Source: Streptomyces sp. TSRI0107
GTDB taxonomy: Bacteria > Actinomycetota > Actinomycetes > Streptomycetales > Streptomycetaceae
Direction of reading: 5' to 3'
Assembly (NCBI RefSeq): GCF_001905845.1
Contig: NZ_LIVZ01000006.1
Coordinates: 124,001 to 188,000, forward strand
Length of the DNA stretch: 64,000 nucleotides
The notes below the pieces were generated by a model. That model made no database searches, was not told the origin of the DNA, and saw only the letters and a list, made by a program, of their open reading frames with translations. The first letter of the stretch is position 1, and each line of letters begins with the position of its first letter. Position numbers and translations under genes: made by a program. Of this stretch, positions 1-8,001 are shown in pieces.

Positions 1-360
1 CGCCGCGTCCTGCAACCACTCCGGCGGAGTCAGCAAGAACGACGTCTGATTCAGATCGACCCGAGCCGCAGGCGCCGGCACCGGCTCGTCGGCCGCCTCC
101 TCACGCCCGTACTCCTCCTCGTAACGGCGGATCACCTCACCCACCGGCAGCGACGGCCACAGCGTGGCCTCCCCGCTGTCCCGGGCGATCACCAGCCGCT
201 GCGCGCCGCCGTCCGACCGCGGCCCGTCGGCGCGGTCCTCGGCCCACACCACGAACCCCAGCTCGAACTCCCGCACCCGCACCTCACGATGCTGGTACGA
301 CGGCACGTCACCGTTGACCCACTCCTCCGCGCGCTCCTGCGCCTGCGCGAACGTCACCAT
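1..360 (-). CDS. YrhB-like immunity-type protein, 3' end cut by the window
   Basis: The first 120 residues are visible, from the ATG at 360 (start MVTFAQAQERAEEWVNGDVP). The gene continues beyond base 1. The visible part is one alpha/beta domain containing EVRVREFELGFVVWAE and RLVIARDSGEATLWPSLPV, followed by an acidic helix and a proline/alanine linker. It resembles the YrhB (Imm35-type) domain found in polymorphic-toxin immunity proteins, but this is recognition by pattern only. The start lies 8 nt after the stop of the WHH-nuclease/SMI1 gene on the same strand, so the two are probably co-transcribed. The C-terminal part, which would decide the family, is outside the window. Intracellular; no signal peptide. 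Confidence 0.6.
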   Translation of the reverse strand, partial: MVTFAQAQERAEEWVNGDVPSYQHREVRVREFELGFVVWAEDRADGPRSDGGAQRLVIARDSGEATLWPSLPVGEVIRRYEEEYGREEAADEPVPAPAARVDLNQTSFLLTPPEWLQDAA

Positions 361-368
361 CGGTCAGC

Positions 369-1352
369 TCACTCCCCCGACACCGGCACGGACCGCGCGA
401 ACCCGCCGTCCACCATCAGATTCGCCACCGTCTCCAGCTCCGGCGGACTGCCCGCGAGCCGGGACAGGAACACGTCGAAGTCGTCCCCGCAGGGCAGCAG
501 CAGCCGCTCCACCCGCTCGGCGGGCGGCATCGCCGGATCCACGTCCCGCGCGTCGTCGTACGCGCAGAACCACACCGACCCGATCCGCTCGCCCTTCACC
601 TTCACCGCGAGCAGACCGCCCTGCACGAACCCGACACCCAGATAGTCCTTGGTCAGATGGTCCCGCAGACACTTGTTGACGTACACGAGGTCGTTGACCG
701 CCGCCTCGTCCCGCACCGTGAAGAACGGCTGGTCGATCAGCAGCCCCAGCTCCGCGTCCAGCGCGGTACCCACCGGCGCGCAGCCACCCGCGGCCTTCAG
801 GAAGGAACGGTAGGCGCCCGGCAGCCGGTACCCCAGGTCCTCCTCGACCCCCAGCACCTGCGCCTCACTCACCGCCACACCCGACTTCGGCAGCCCGAAA
901 TGCGCCGGACGCGTCTCCTGCAACGGCCGCGTGCCCCGCTTGCCCTGGTCCACCGCCGCCGTCGCGATACCGCCGTGATGCCGCAGCAACGCCTTCACCT
1001 CGACCGGCACCAGCTCCAGCCGCCGCGTCCCCGCCACGTGATGCCACGTCCAGCCGTGCGGCGTCGCCACCGCCGGCACCGTGTCCCACAACTCGTGCCC
1101 CGTCGCCGAGAGCGCCGCGTTCGCCGACACGTAGTCCGTCAGCCGCAACTCGTCGACACCGAAACCCTCCGGCGGATCCGCGATCTCCGCGGCCGCCCGC
1201 GCATAGGGCGAGAAGTCGGGGTAGCCGTGCTCGTCCACCCGCACCCCTCTCGGGTGACGGGCCGCCCGGACCGGATCCGGGAAATGCACGACCTGCCCGG
1301 CGTAGGCCGCGTTCGGCGGCGCGGCTTGCTGCCCGAGCCGACCTGTCGTCAT
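369..1352 (-). CDS. WHH-type HNH nuclease-like domain fused to SMI1/KNR4 (SUKH) domain
   Basis: 327 aa from the ATG at 1352, preceded by a purine-rich AGGGGG site; an upstream in-frame start at 1457 would add 35 residues of unlikely composition. The N-terminal half carries GYPDFSPYA (43-51), WTWHHV (101-106) and LVPVEVKALLRHHGG (114-128), which match the pattern of the WHH branch of HNH/EndoVII nucleases. The C-terminal half (about 160-300) is an SMI1/KNR4 fold with LGYRLPGAYRSFLKAAGG. SUKH domains are known immunity modules against secreted nuclease toxins, so this protein joins a toxin-like and an immunity-like domain. The usual LVPxxxH histidine is Lys120 here, which suggests the nuclease domain may be inactive. 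No secretion signal is visible. It leads a short operon with the YrhB-like gene and is divergent from the deaminase-like gene at 1760. Confidence 0.75.
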   Translation of the reverse strand: MTTGRLGQQAAPPNAAYAGQVVHFPDPVRAARHPRGVRVDEHGYPDFSPYARAAAEIADPPEGFGVDELRLTDYVSANAALSATGHELWDTVPAVATPHGWTWHHVAGTRRLELVPVEVKALLRHHGGIATAAVDQGKRGTRPLQETRPAHFGLPKSGVAVSEAQVLGVEEDLGYRLPGAYRSFLKAAGGCAPVGTALDAELGLLIDQPFFTVRDEAAVNDLVYVNKCLRDHLTKDYLGVGFVQGGLLAVKVKGERIGSVWFCAYDDARDVDPAMPPAERVERLLLPCGDDFDVFLSRLAGSPPELETVANLMVDGGFARSVPVSGE

Positions 1353-1759
1353 GGCGGTTGCCCCCTGCGGCACTCTGTACGACCCGTAACGACCGACTCC
1401 GGCCACTACGCCCCGTATCGACTTCTCTGCTCCGGCGCACCCGTCGCTCCGGCACACCGAACCGCGCGCGGCGCGGTGCCGACAGCCTATGCGGTACGGC
1501 GAAACCGGTCACCGGCGCCGGTCACGGCACCCCACACCACCGGACGGACGCCTTCCACACCCCACCGCACCACCACCACACCCGCGACCACACCCACACG
1601 CCCCCGCCACCCGAGCCCTGACACACCGTCACCATCACGTCACCACCACGTGACAACCCACCCCCGACCGTGCGTGTCGCGCCGCCCCAGCTTCCACACC
1701 AGCCAGGGCATTTGGCACTCTGTGTCCGCCGGGGGACGCCTGGGAGGGGAAACACGACC
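1353..1759. other. Gene-free divergent promoter region (407 nt)
   Basis: This stretch separates two divergent genes and holds no credible CDS; the open frames across it have the composition of shadows. It is C-rich, with CCAC/ACAC runs at 1555-1615 and short GTCACCA repeats at about 1628-1655. Promoters for both flanking genes should lie here, but I see no convincing -35/-10 pair. A GGGAGGGGAA ribosome site lies just before the ATG at 1760. Confidence 0.5.
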
Positions 1760-2275
1760 ATGAACGCGACGCAAACAGGACCGCACACCAGCGCCTCCGG
1801 CGACCCCCGCGTCGGCTGGAGCGCCACCGACGACCGCCAGGCCCCCACCCTGCGTCACCGCCGCGACGGCATACTCCCCACCGTGGCCGCCGCCCTCTCC
1901 GTACGCGGCGCCACCCTCACCGGCACCGCCGCCCGCGCCGACCAGCCCCCCGCCCTCCACCCCCTCGTCCAGGACTTCCTCGACACCCTCACCAGCGCCC
2001 AACGCGACCGCTTCACCGGCCGCTGCGCCGAAACCATCCTCATCTCACGCCACCTCGCCACCGCCGACGCCGCCCGCAGCAAACGCGCCGCACGCAAACC
2101 CATGACCAACGGCGAAGCCCGCAAAGCACTCAAACAGGCGAAACTCACCGCCCGCCGCATCCGCGAGGCCGGCGACCCCCTGCACGGCAGCTTCGCCGCC
2201 CCCTGCCGCGCCTGCACCGCCCTCAGCGCCCACTTCGGCGTCCGCGTCGTCGACCCCACGGCAACCGACGGCTGA
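1760..2275 (+). CDS. YwqJ-type putative deaminase
   Basis: 171 aa from ATG at 1760 with a strong GGGAGGGGA site 8 nt upstream. The protein has a deaminase-like arrangement: GRCAETILIS (87-96) holding a Cys-Ala-Glu motif, then a basic helix, then PCRACTALSAHFGV (148-161) with a CxxC pair. This matches the YwqJ family, deaminase toxins often found at the C-termini of secreted polymorphic toxins. Here the domain is free-standing with no WXG, LXG or signal sequence, which argues against export by its own N-terminus. The next gene, 46 nt downstream, is a SUKH-3 protein, the known immunity family for this kind of toxin. Substrate unknown. A domesticated intracellular enzyme is an equally fair reading. 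Confidence 0.75.
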   Translation: MNATQTGPHTSASGDPRVGWSATDDRQAPTLRHRRDGILPTVAAALSVRGATLTGTAARADQPPALHPLVQDFLDTLTSAQRDRFTGRCAETILISRHLATADAARSKRAARKPMTNGEARKALKQAKLTARRIREAGDPLHGSFAAPCRACTALSAHFGVRVVDPTATDG

Positions 2276-2321
2276 CCCGGCGACGACCCCCGGAACCACA
2301 CCGCACCACGAACGAGGGCAG

Positions 2322-2816
2322 ATGCACGCCGACCGCACCTCCACCACCCGCTTCTCCGTCCCCGTCGACGCCGCCCTGCGCGCCGCCGGCTGGCAACCCG
2401 GACGCTGGGACATCAAACAAGCCGAGATCTGGGCCGACGCCCTCCGCGAGCACACCTCACCCAACGGCCACCGGCACGTCGTCTTCCCCGCCGCCGTCGA
2501 AGCCTGGGCCGAATTCGGCGGCCTCCACATCAACCCCACCGGCCCCGGCCGCCAGCTCGCCCCCGCCGCCCTCCACCTGGACCCCCTGCACGGCCTGCAC
2601 ATGGCCCGCACCCTCGGCGACCTCGGCCGCGCCCTCGACACCGAGATCAGCCCCCTCGGCGCCGAAACCGACACCCAGGCGCTCCTCGCGATCGACACCG
2701 AAGGCCGCGTCTACGCCATCGACCACACCGGCGACTGGTACCTCGGCCCCGACATCGACCACGCCCTCACCACGCTGGTCGCAGGCCTGGAACCCGTACG
2801 CCTCACCGCCGGCTGA
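2322..2816 (+). CDS. SUKH-3 domain protein (immunity-type)
   Basis: 164 aa from ATG at 2322, with GAGGGCAG just upstream. The whole length forms one SUKH-3-like domain: AALRAAGWQPGRW near the N-terminus, AWAEFGGLHINPTGPG in the middle and GRVYAIDHTGDWYLG toward the end. SUKH-3 proteins bind and neutralise nuclease or deaminase toxins in polymorphic-toxin loci. It follows the YwqJ-type gene on the same strand, so the pair has the order toxin then immunity. No membrane segment or signal peptide, consistent with a cytoplasmic partner. That the two proteins bind each other is inferred from gene order. Confidence 0.75.
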   Translation: MHADRTSTTRFSVPVDAALRAAGWQPGRWDIKQAEIWADALREHTSPNGHRHVVFPAAVEAWAEFGGLHINPTGPGRQLAPAALHLDPLHGLHMARTLGDLGRALDTEISPLGAETDTQALLAIDTEGRVYAIDHTGDWYLGPDIDHALTTLVAGLEPVRLTAG

Positions 2817-2840
2817 CACCCCAGCCCCCACCGGGACGCC

Positions 2841-4157
2841 CTACGACGCCGGTATCACCGCCGACACCCGAAAACCCCCCGCGTCCGTCGGCCCCGACAC
2901 GAACACCCCGCCCAGACCCACGACCCGCTCCTTCATCCCCACCAGGCCATTGCCCCCCGACGGCAACCGCGCCGACGACGCCGACCCCACCTCCGGCGGC
3001 GGCTCGTTCTCCACCTGCATCGCGATCTCCGACACCCGATGCGCCAACCGCACATACGTCTTCGCCCCGGCCGCGTGCTTGTGGACGTTCGTCAACGCCT
3101 CCTGCACCACCCGGTACGCCGTCTGCTCCACCTCCGGCGCATACCCCCGGGCCTCCCCCTCCACCGACAGATCCACGACCATCCCCGCCGCCGCCGACTG
3201 CCCCACCAGTTCGTCCAGCTCCGACAGACAGGGCCCCTCCCCCGTCTCGACAGCGGCCCGCGACGCCGCCGCGGCCGCCGCCGCACCCACCGCCGCCAAC
3301 GGCACCGACGCCCGCTCACCGCGCCCCGCGCCGTCACCGGTGCGCAGCACGCCCAGCATCTCCCGCAGCTCCGTCAGCGCCTGCCGCCCCATGTCCCCCA
3401 CCAGCGCGGCGTTCTTCACCGCCTTCTCCGGGTCCTTCCGCGCCACCGCCTGCAACGCCGCCGCATGCACCACCATCAGACTCACCCGGTGCGCGACGAC
3501 GTCATGCATCTCCCGCGCGATCCGCGTCCGCTCCTCGTTACGCGCCCACTCGGCCCGCTCCTCGGCCCGCTCCGCGAGCAGCTGAAGCTCCCGCTCCAGA
3601 CTGTCCGCCCGCTCCCGCAGACTCTCCATGAGCCGCCGCCGCGCACCCACGTACAACCCCAGCAGCAACGGCGGCGCCGTCACCCCCAGCGACGCCGTGA
3701 TCGAGATGAACGGGACGAACCAGTCCCCGAAACTCAGCCCGATCTCCCCGTGCGTCATGTCCTGCCGCGCCCGCACGAACGTCACCACCAGCGTCCCCAC
3801 CAGCGACATGCCCGCCAGCGCGGCGATGATCCGACGCGGCAGCTCCGACGCGGCCATCGTGTACAGGCCCACCACCGTCAGCAGCAGACCCATCTGCGCC
3901 GGCGAGATCGCGATCGACACCAGCACCACCGCGACCGGCCACATACGACGCACCAGCAGCGTCGAACCGGCCACCACCCCGAAGACGACCCCCGCCGCCG
4001 TCGGAATCCCCGCGTCCTGCGCGAAGGGATACCCCTCCACCCCGCACTCCAGCGCGGACACCAGCGCGAGGCTCCAGTCGAGCACCGCGCCACGCCGCCT
4101 CTCCCACCACCACGGCCCCGAACGGGCCTCCGTGTGGTCATCCCCCGTCGTGGTCAT
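2841..4157 (-). CDS. Orphan sensor histidine kinase, HisKA_3 (NarL-partner) type
   Basis: 438 aa from ATG at 4157. Several hydrophobic segments fill residues 24-170 (about five or six membrane helices), followed by a coiled-coil linker (175-208). The dimerisation/phosphoacceptor helix RTRIAREMHDVVAHRVSLMV has His218 as the likely phosphorylation site. The ATPase domain shows the N box EALTNVHKHA (353-362) and the glycine motif GGNGLVGMKERV (401-412). Such kinases normally pair with LuxR-type response regulators, yet none is adjacent: the neighbours are the SUKH-3 gene (convergent) and an HTH gene (divergent). Its partner may be encoded elsewhere; regulators at 22722 and 29785 are candidates only by proximity. 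The signal is unknown, and there is no large extracellular domain, so sensing may be within the membrane. Confidence 0.9.
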   Translation of the reverse strand: MTTTGDDHTEARSGPWWWERRRGAVLDWSLALVSALECGVEGYPFAQDAGIPTAAGVVFGVVAGSTLLVRRMWPVAVVLVSIAISPAQMGLLLTVVGLYTMAASELPRRIIAALAGMSLVGTLVVTFVRARQDMTHGEIGLSFGDWFVPFISITASLGVTAPPLLLGLYVGARRRLMESLRERADSLERELQLLAERAEERAEWARNEERTRIAREMHDVVAHRVSLMVVHAAALQAVARKDPEKAVKNAALVGDMGRQALTELREMLGVLRTGDGAGRGERASVPLAAVGAAAAAAASRAAVETGEGPCLSELDELVGQSAAAGMVVDLSVEGEARGYAPEVEQTAYRVVQEALTNVHKHAAGAKTYVRLAHRVSEIAMQVENEPPPEVGSASSARLPSGGNGLVGMKERVVGLGGVFVSGPTDAGGFRVSAVIPAS

Positions 4158-4317
4158 GTCTCCAGCCTACGGGCGGCGGGCTGCGCTTTTCCGGCGAGTT
4201 TCCACGACTGGCCTACACCACACTCCGTAATCGAATAACAGCGAAACCACCCGGAATCCCTCGAACTGCTGAACCCACCGCGTTCGACCCCGGAACCAAC
4301 CATTCCGGCCGGACGGT

Positions 4318-5196
4318 ATGCGTGTGGCACATTCCGACGGCACATACGCCGACCTCGACACCCTGCGCGAACAGGCAGTCGCCCTCCGACGCCGGGGCTA
4401 CAGCCTCCGGCAGATCCGCGACGAACTGAAGATCTACAACAACGACGTCCTCAACCGCCTGGTCAAGGGCGAGCCGGCCCCCGAGTGGACGAAGCGCCCG
4501 CGAGCGAAGGACGAGCTGCGCACCAAGGCCCGCGAACTGCGCCTCCGAGGCTGGACGTACAACCCGATCCAGGCCGAGCTGGGCTGCTCGAAGAGTTCGG
4601 TCTCACTGTGGGTTCGCGACCTGCCGCACCCGGCGCCAAAGTGCACCCCGGAAGAGCAACGCGCACGCATGAACGCGGGACTGGCGAAGCTGCACGCCGC
4701 CCGGGACGTCGAGCGTCAGGCGACCAAGCAAGCGGCGGCAGCAGAAATCGGAGAGCTCTCCGATCGAGAGTTGTTCATCACCGGCGTCGCTCTCTACTGG
4801 GCCGAGGGAACCAAAGACAAGCCGCACACTCGTCGCGAATCCGTGGAGTTCGTCAACAGCGACCCCGGAATGATCGCCGTTTTCCTGGCCTGGCTGGACC
4901 TGCTCGGAGTCAAGCGCGATCGCCTGCACTGCCGAGTCATGATCCACGAGTCGGCAGACGCGGCAGCCGCCGAGCAGTACTGGGCCGACAGGGTCGGCAT
5001 CGACAGGCCACTCCTCGGCAAGACCCTCCTGAAGAAGCACAACCCGGCAACGGTGCGCAAGAACACGGGAGACGACTATCGGGGTTGCCTCGGCATCAAA
5101 GTGAGGCAGGGAGCAGACCTGTACCGTCGCATCGAAGGCTGGTGGTACGGCATAGTAGGGGCTGCCACCGCACCCGATCTACAGAATCGGACATAG
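4318..5196 (+). CDS. Double helix-turn-helix protein with LAGLIDADG-like C-terminal domain, tRNA-linked
   Basis: 292 aa from ATG at 4318; the ribosome site is weak and GTG at 4324 is an alternative. Residues 15-50 and 65-102 form two Hin/resolvase-like HTH units (RRRGYSLRQIRDEL and LRLRGWTYNPIQAELGCSK). After a helical linker, residues 150-280 contain FITGVALYWAEGTK, VEFVNSDPGMIAVFLAWLDLLGV, MIHESADAAAAEQYW and KKHNPATVRKNTGDDYRGC. The GVALYWAEG stretch resembles a LAGLIDADG motif, and the layout recalls WhiA-like or homing-endonuclease folds. I have seen similar proteins in other Streptomyces as hypothetical proteins; no function is known to me. The gene is visibly less GC-rich than its neighbours. 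It stops 6 nt before the mature tRNA-Gln, so the tRNA probably shares its transcript. Confidence 0.7.
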   Translation: MRVAHSDGTYADLDTLREQAVALRRRGYSLRQIRDELKIYNNDVLNRLVKGEPAPEWTKRPRAKDELRTKARELRLRGWTYNPIQAELGCSKSSVSLWVRDLPHPAPKCTPEEQRARMNAGLAKLHAARDVERQATKQAAAAEIGELSDRELFITGVALYWAEGTKDKPHTRRESVEFVNSDPGMIAVFLAWLDLLGVKRDRLHCRVMIHESADAAAAEQYWADRVGIDRPLLGKTLLKKHNPATVRKNTGDDYRGCLGIKVRQGADLYRRIEGWWYGIVGAATAPDLQNRT

Positions 5197-5202
5197 CGGC
5201 CA

Positions 5203-5273
5203 TCCCGGGTCGTCTAAGGGCAAGACGTCAGATTTTGGTTCTGATCATGGGGGTTCGAGTCCTCCCCCGGGAG
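5203..5273 (+). tRNA. tRNA-Gln, anticodon UUG
   Basis: The cloverleaf folds fully. The acceptor stem TCCCGGG (5203-5209) pairs with CCCGGGA (5266-5272). The D stem is GTC/GAC. The anticodon stem is TCAGA/TCTGA around the loop TTTTGGT, giving anticodon TTG. The T stem GGGGG/CCTCC has one G-U pair around TTCGAGT. CCA is not encoded (GCA follows), which is normal for Streptomyces. It lies 6 nt after an HTH gene and 15 nt before a terminator hairpin. Confidence 0.95.
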
Positions 5274-5288
5274 CACGCGCTCAAGTTC

Positions 5289-5320
5289 GGGTCCTGACCG
5301 GCACAGCCCGGTCAGGACCC
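5289..5320 (+). terminator. Terminator hairpin after tRNA-Gln
   Basis: GGGTCCTGACCGG (5289-5301) and CCGGTCAGGACCC (5308-5320) form a perfect 13-bp stem with a 6-nt loop. There is no U tract, as is usual for Streptomyces terminators. It probably ends the transcript carrying the HTH gene and the tRNA, isolating glmU. Confidence 0.85.
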
Positions 5321-5394
5321 GCTCACATGTCCCCCCAGAACCCCCCCGGTATCCTGCGGTTGTCCACACCCCCTCCCCAGCCGAAGGGCATCCC

Positions 5395-6843
5395 GTGAGC
5401 GCCATTCGCCCGGCAGCCGTCGTCGTTCTCGCAGCGGGTGAGGGCACCCGTATGAAGTCGGCCACACCGAAGGTCCTGCACGAGATCTGCGGCCGCAGTC
5501 TCGTCGGCCATGTGCTGGCCGCCGCCGGTGTGTTGGAGCCGGAGAACCTGGTCGTCGTGGTGGGGCACGCGCGGGAGCAGGTCACCGAGCACCTGGGCGC
5601 CGTCGCGCCCGGCGTCCGCACCGCCGTGCAGGACCGGCAGAAGGGGACCGGGCACGCCGTGCGGATGGCTCTGGAGGAGCTGGGCGGCGGCCCCGACGGG
5701 ACCGTGGTCGTGGTCTGCGGCGACACCCCGCTGCTGACCGCCGACACGCTGAAGCAGCTCACGGCCACCCACGGCGCCGACGGCAACGCCGTCACCGTGC
5801 TCACCGCGGAGGTGCCGGACGCGACCGGCTACGGCCGGATCATCCGGGACGAGGCCACCGGCGCCGTCACCGCGATCGTCGAGCACAAGGACGCGACGGA
5901 GACGCAGCGCGTCATCCGGGAGATCAACTCCGGTGTGTTCGCCTTCGACGGGCGGCTGCTCGCGCAGGCGCTGGGGAAGGTCCGTACGAACAACAGCCAG
6001 GGCGAGGAGTATCTGACCGACGTCCTCGGGATCCTGCGCGAGGCGGGGCACCGGGTCGGCGCGTCGGTGGCCGCGGATCACCGGGAGATCGCCGGGATCA
6101 ACAACCGTGTGCAGCTCGCCGAGGCCCGTCGGATCCTCAACGAGCGGCTGCTGAACGACGCGATGCTCGCCGGGGTGACCGTGGTGGACCCGGCGACGAC
6201 GTGGGTCGACGTCACCGTCACCTTCGAGCAGGACGTGATCGTCCACCCGGGCACCCAGCTGCAGGGCACCACTCGTCTGGCCGCGGGCTGCGAGGTCGGT
6301 CCGAACAGCCGGCTGAAGGACACCAGGGTGGGTGCCGGGGCGCGGGTGGACAACACCGTGGCCGAGGGAGCGACCGTCGGCGCGGAGGCGACGGTGGGGC
6401 CGTTCGCGTATCTGCGTCCGGGGACGCGTCTCGGGCGGAAGGGCAAGATCGGGACGTACGTCGAGACGAAGAACGCGTCGATCGGTGAGGGGACGAAGGT
6501 GCCTCACCTGTCGTATGTCGGTGACGCGACGATCGGCGAGTACAGCAACATCGGCGCGGCGAGTGTGTTCGTGAACTACGACGGTCAGGAGAAGCACCAC
6601 ACGACCGTGGGCTCGCACTGCCGTACCGGTTCGGACAACATGTTTGTGGCGCCTGTCACGATCGGGGACGGTGCCTACACGGCTGCCGGCTCCGTGATCA
6701 CCAAGGATGTGCCGCCCGGCTCGCTGGCCGTGGCCCGTGGTCAGCAGCGGAATATCGAGGGCTGGGTGGCTCGTAAGCGTCCGGGGAGCGCGGCGGCGAA
6801 GGCGGCCGAGGCGGCGTCCCGGAAGCCGGATGGCGAAGGCTGA
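5395..6843 (+). CDS. glmU: Bifunctional UDP-GlcNAc pyrophosphorylase / GlcN-1-P acetyltransferase
   Basis: 482 aa from GTG at 5395, with GAAGGG 5-10 nt upstream. It acetylates glucosamine-1-phosphate and then uridylates the product to UDP-GlcNAc, the precursor of peptidoglycan; the enzyme is cytoplasmic and usually trimeric. The N-terminal nucleotidyltransferase domain (1-250) opens with VVLAAGEGTRMKS and contains VCGDTPLL and EINSGVFAFD. The C-terminal left-handed beta-helix (about 260-460) shows hexapeptide repeats and YVETKNASIGEGTKV, SYVGDATIGEYSNIGA and FVNYDGQEKHHT, which form the acetyltransferase site. The alanine/lysine-rich tail is typical of actinobacterial GlmU. It leads a block of co-oriented housekeeping genes and is followed by prs after 136 nt. 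Confidence 0.98.
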   Translation: MSAIRPAAVVVLAAGEGTRMKSATPKVLHEICGRSLVGHVLAAAGVLEPENLVVVVGHAREQVTEHLGAVAPGVRTAVQDRQKGTGHAVRMALEELGGGPDGTVVVVCGDTPLLTADTLKQLTATHGADGNAVTVLTAEVPDATGYGRIIRDEATGAVTAIVEHKDATETQRVIREINSGVFAFDGRLLAQALGKVRTNNSQGEEYLTDVLGILREAGHRVGASVAADHREIAGINNRVQLAEARRILNERLLNDAMLAGVTVVDPATTWVDVTVTFEQDVIVHPGTQLQGTTRLAAGCEVGPNSRLKDTRVGAGARVDNTVAEGATVGAEATVGPFAYLRPGTRLGRKGKIGTYVETKNASIGEGTKVPHLSYVGDATIGEYSNIGAASVFVNYDGQEKHHTTVGSHCRTGSDNMFVAPVTIGDGAYTAAGSVITKDVPPGSLAVARGQQRNIEGWVARKRPGSAAAKAAEAASRKPDGEG

Positions 6844-6899
6844 CCGGAAACAGGTGCGTCTGGGACGGCGTACCGTGATAAGTGCACATCCGCACCCCA

Positions 6900-6959
6900 C
6901 CAGCTGAGACGACGCTCTCGCCCGGCTGCCGAGACGTCGTGTCGACACCCAGCTGAGAC
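6900..6959 (+). promoter_or_regulatory. prs leader: direct repeats around an imperfect hairpin
   Basis: An 11-nt direct repeat, CCAGCTGAGAC, occurs at 6900-6910 and 6949-6959. Between the copies, ACGACGCTCTCG (6909-6920) and CGAGACGTCGT (6930-6940) can form an 11-bp stem with one bulged C. The element lies just before the GAGGAG ribosome site of prs. It may be an operator or a leader structure; no known riboswitch family matches by eye. Confidence 0.45.
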
Positions 6960-6979
6960 ACCTCTGAGGAGAAAGTGCT

Positions 6980-7960
6980 GTGACCGGGATCAAGACGACC
7001 GGCGAGAAGAAGATGATGTTCTTCTCCGGCCGCGCCCACCCCGAGCTTGCCGAGGAGGTCGCCCACCAGCTGGGTGTCGGGGTTGTCCCGACGAAGGCCT
7101 TCGACTTCGCCAATGGCGAGATCTACGTGCGTTATCAGGAGTCGGCGCGCGGCGCGGACTGCTTCCTGATCCAGAGCCACACGGCTCCGATCAACAAGTG
7201 GATCATGGAGCAGCTGATCATGATCGACGCGCTGAAGCGCGCGTCGGCCCGCTCCATCACGGTGATCGTGCCGTTCTACGGTTACGCGCGGCAGGACAAG
7301 AAGCACCGGGGTCGTGAACCGATCTCGGCGCGTCTGATCGCGGACCTGATGAAGACGGCGGGTGCGGATCGCATCCTGACGGTGGATCTGCACACGGACC
7401 AGATCCAGGGCTTCTTCGACGGTCCGGTGGACCACCTGTTCGCGCTGCCGCTGCTGGCGGACTACGTGGGCAAGAAGGTGGACCGGGAGAAGCTGACGGT
7501 GGTCTCGCCGGACGCGGGCCGGGTTCGGGTCGCGGACCGCTGGTGTGACCGGCTGGGCGCGCCGCTGGCGATCGTGCACAAGCGGCGTGACAAGGACGTG
7601 GCGAACCAGGTGACCGTCCACGAGGTCGTGGGTGAGGTCAAGGGCCGGGTGTGCGTGCTGGTCGACGACATGATCGACACGGGTGGCACGATCTGTGCCG
7701 CGGCGGACGCGCTGTTCGCGCACGGTGCGGAGGACGTCATCGTGACGGCGACGCACGGTGTGCTGTCGGGTCCGGCGGCGGACCGGCTGAAGAACTCCCG
7801 GGTGAGCGAGTTCGTGTTCACGAACACGCTGCCGACGCCGGGTGAGCTGAGCCAGGACCTGGACAAGCTGACGGTGCTGTCGATCGCGCCGACGATCGCC
7901 CGTGCGGTGCGTGAGGTGTTCGAGGACGGTTCGGTGACGAGCCTGTTCGACGAGCAGTAG
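6980..7960 (+). CDS. prs: Ribose-phosphate pyrophosphokinase
   Basis: 326 aa from GTG at 6980 with a GAGGAGAAA site. It makes phosphoribosyl pyrophosphate from ribose-5-phosphate and ATP, feeding purine, pyrimidine, histidine, tryptophan and NAD synthesis. FSGRAHPELAEEVAHQLG starts the N-terminal domain. The catalytic flexible loop is GYARQDKKHRGREPISARL, and the PRPP-binding loop is VCVLVDDMIDTGGTI near residue 228. Length is normal for class I enzymes. The glmU-prs pairing is widespread in Gram-positive bacteria; rplY and pth follow on the same strand. The structured leader at 6900-6959 may regulate it. Confidence 0.97.
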   Translation: MTGIKTTGEKKMMFFSGRAHPELAEEVAHQLGVGVVPTKAFDFANGEIYVRYQESARGADCFLIQSHTAPINKWIMEQLIMIDALKRASARSITVIVPFYGYARQDKKHRGREPISARLIADLMKTAGADRILTVDLHTDQIQGFFDGPVDHLFALPLLADYVGKKVDREKLTVVSPDAGRVRVADRWCDRLGAPLAIVHKRRDKDVANQVTVHEVVGEVKGRVCVLVDDMIDTGGTICAAADALFAHGAEDVIVTATHGVLSGPAADRLKNSRVSEFVFTNTLPTPGELSQDLDKLTVLSIAPTIARAVREVFEDGSVTSLFDEQ

Positions 7961-8001
7961 GCCTTTCGGGCTTTCCGCTTCTGCTTGATCGATTTTTCTG
8001 T

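Noticed and set aside
5203..5273. tRNA-Gln as an integration site of a mobile element
   Set aside because: No integrase, no repeat of the tRNA 3' end found nearby, and the adjoining gene is on the 5' side, opposite to the usual insertion point.
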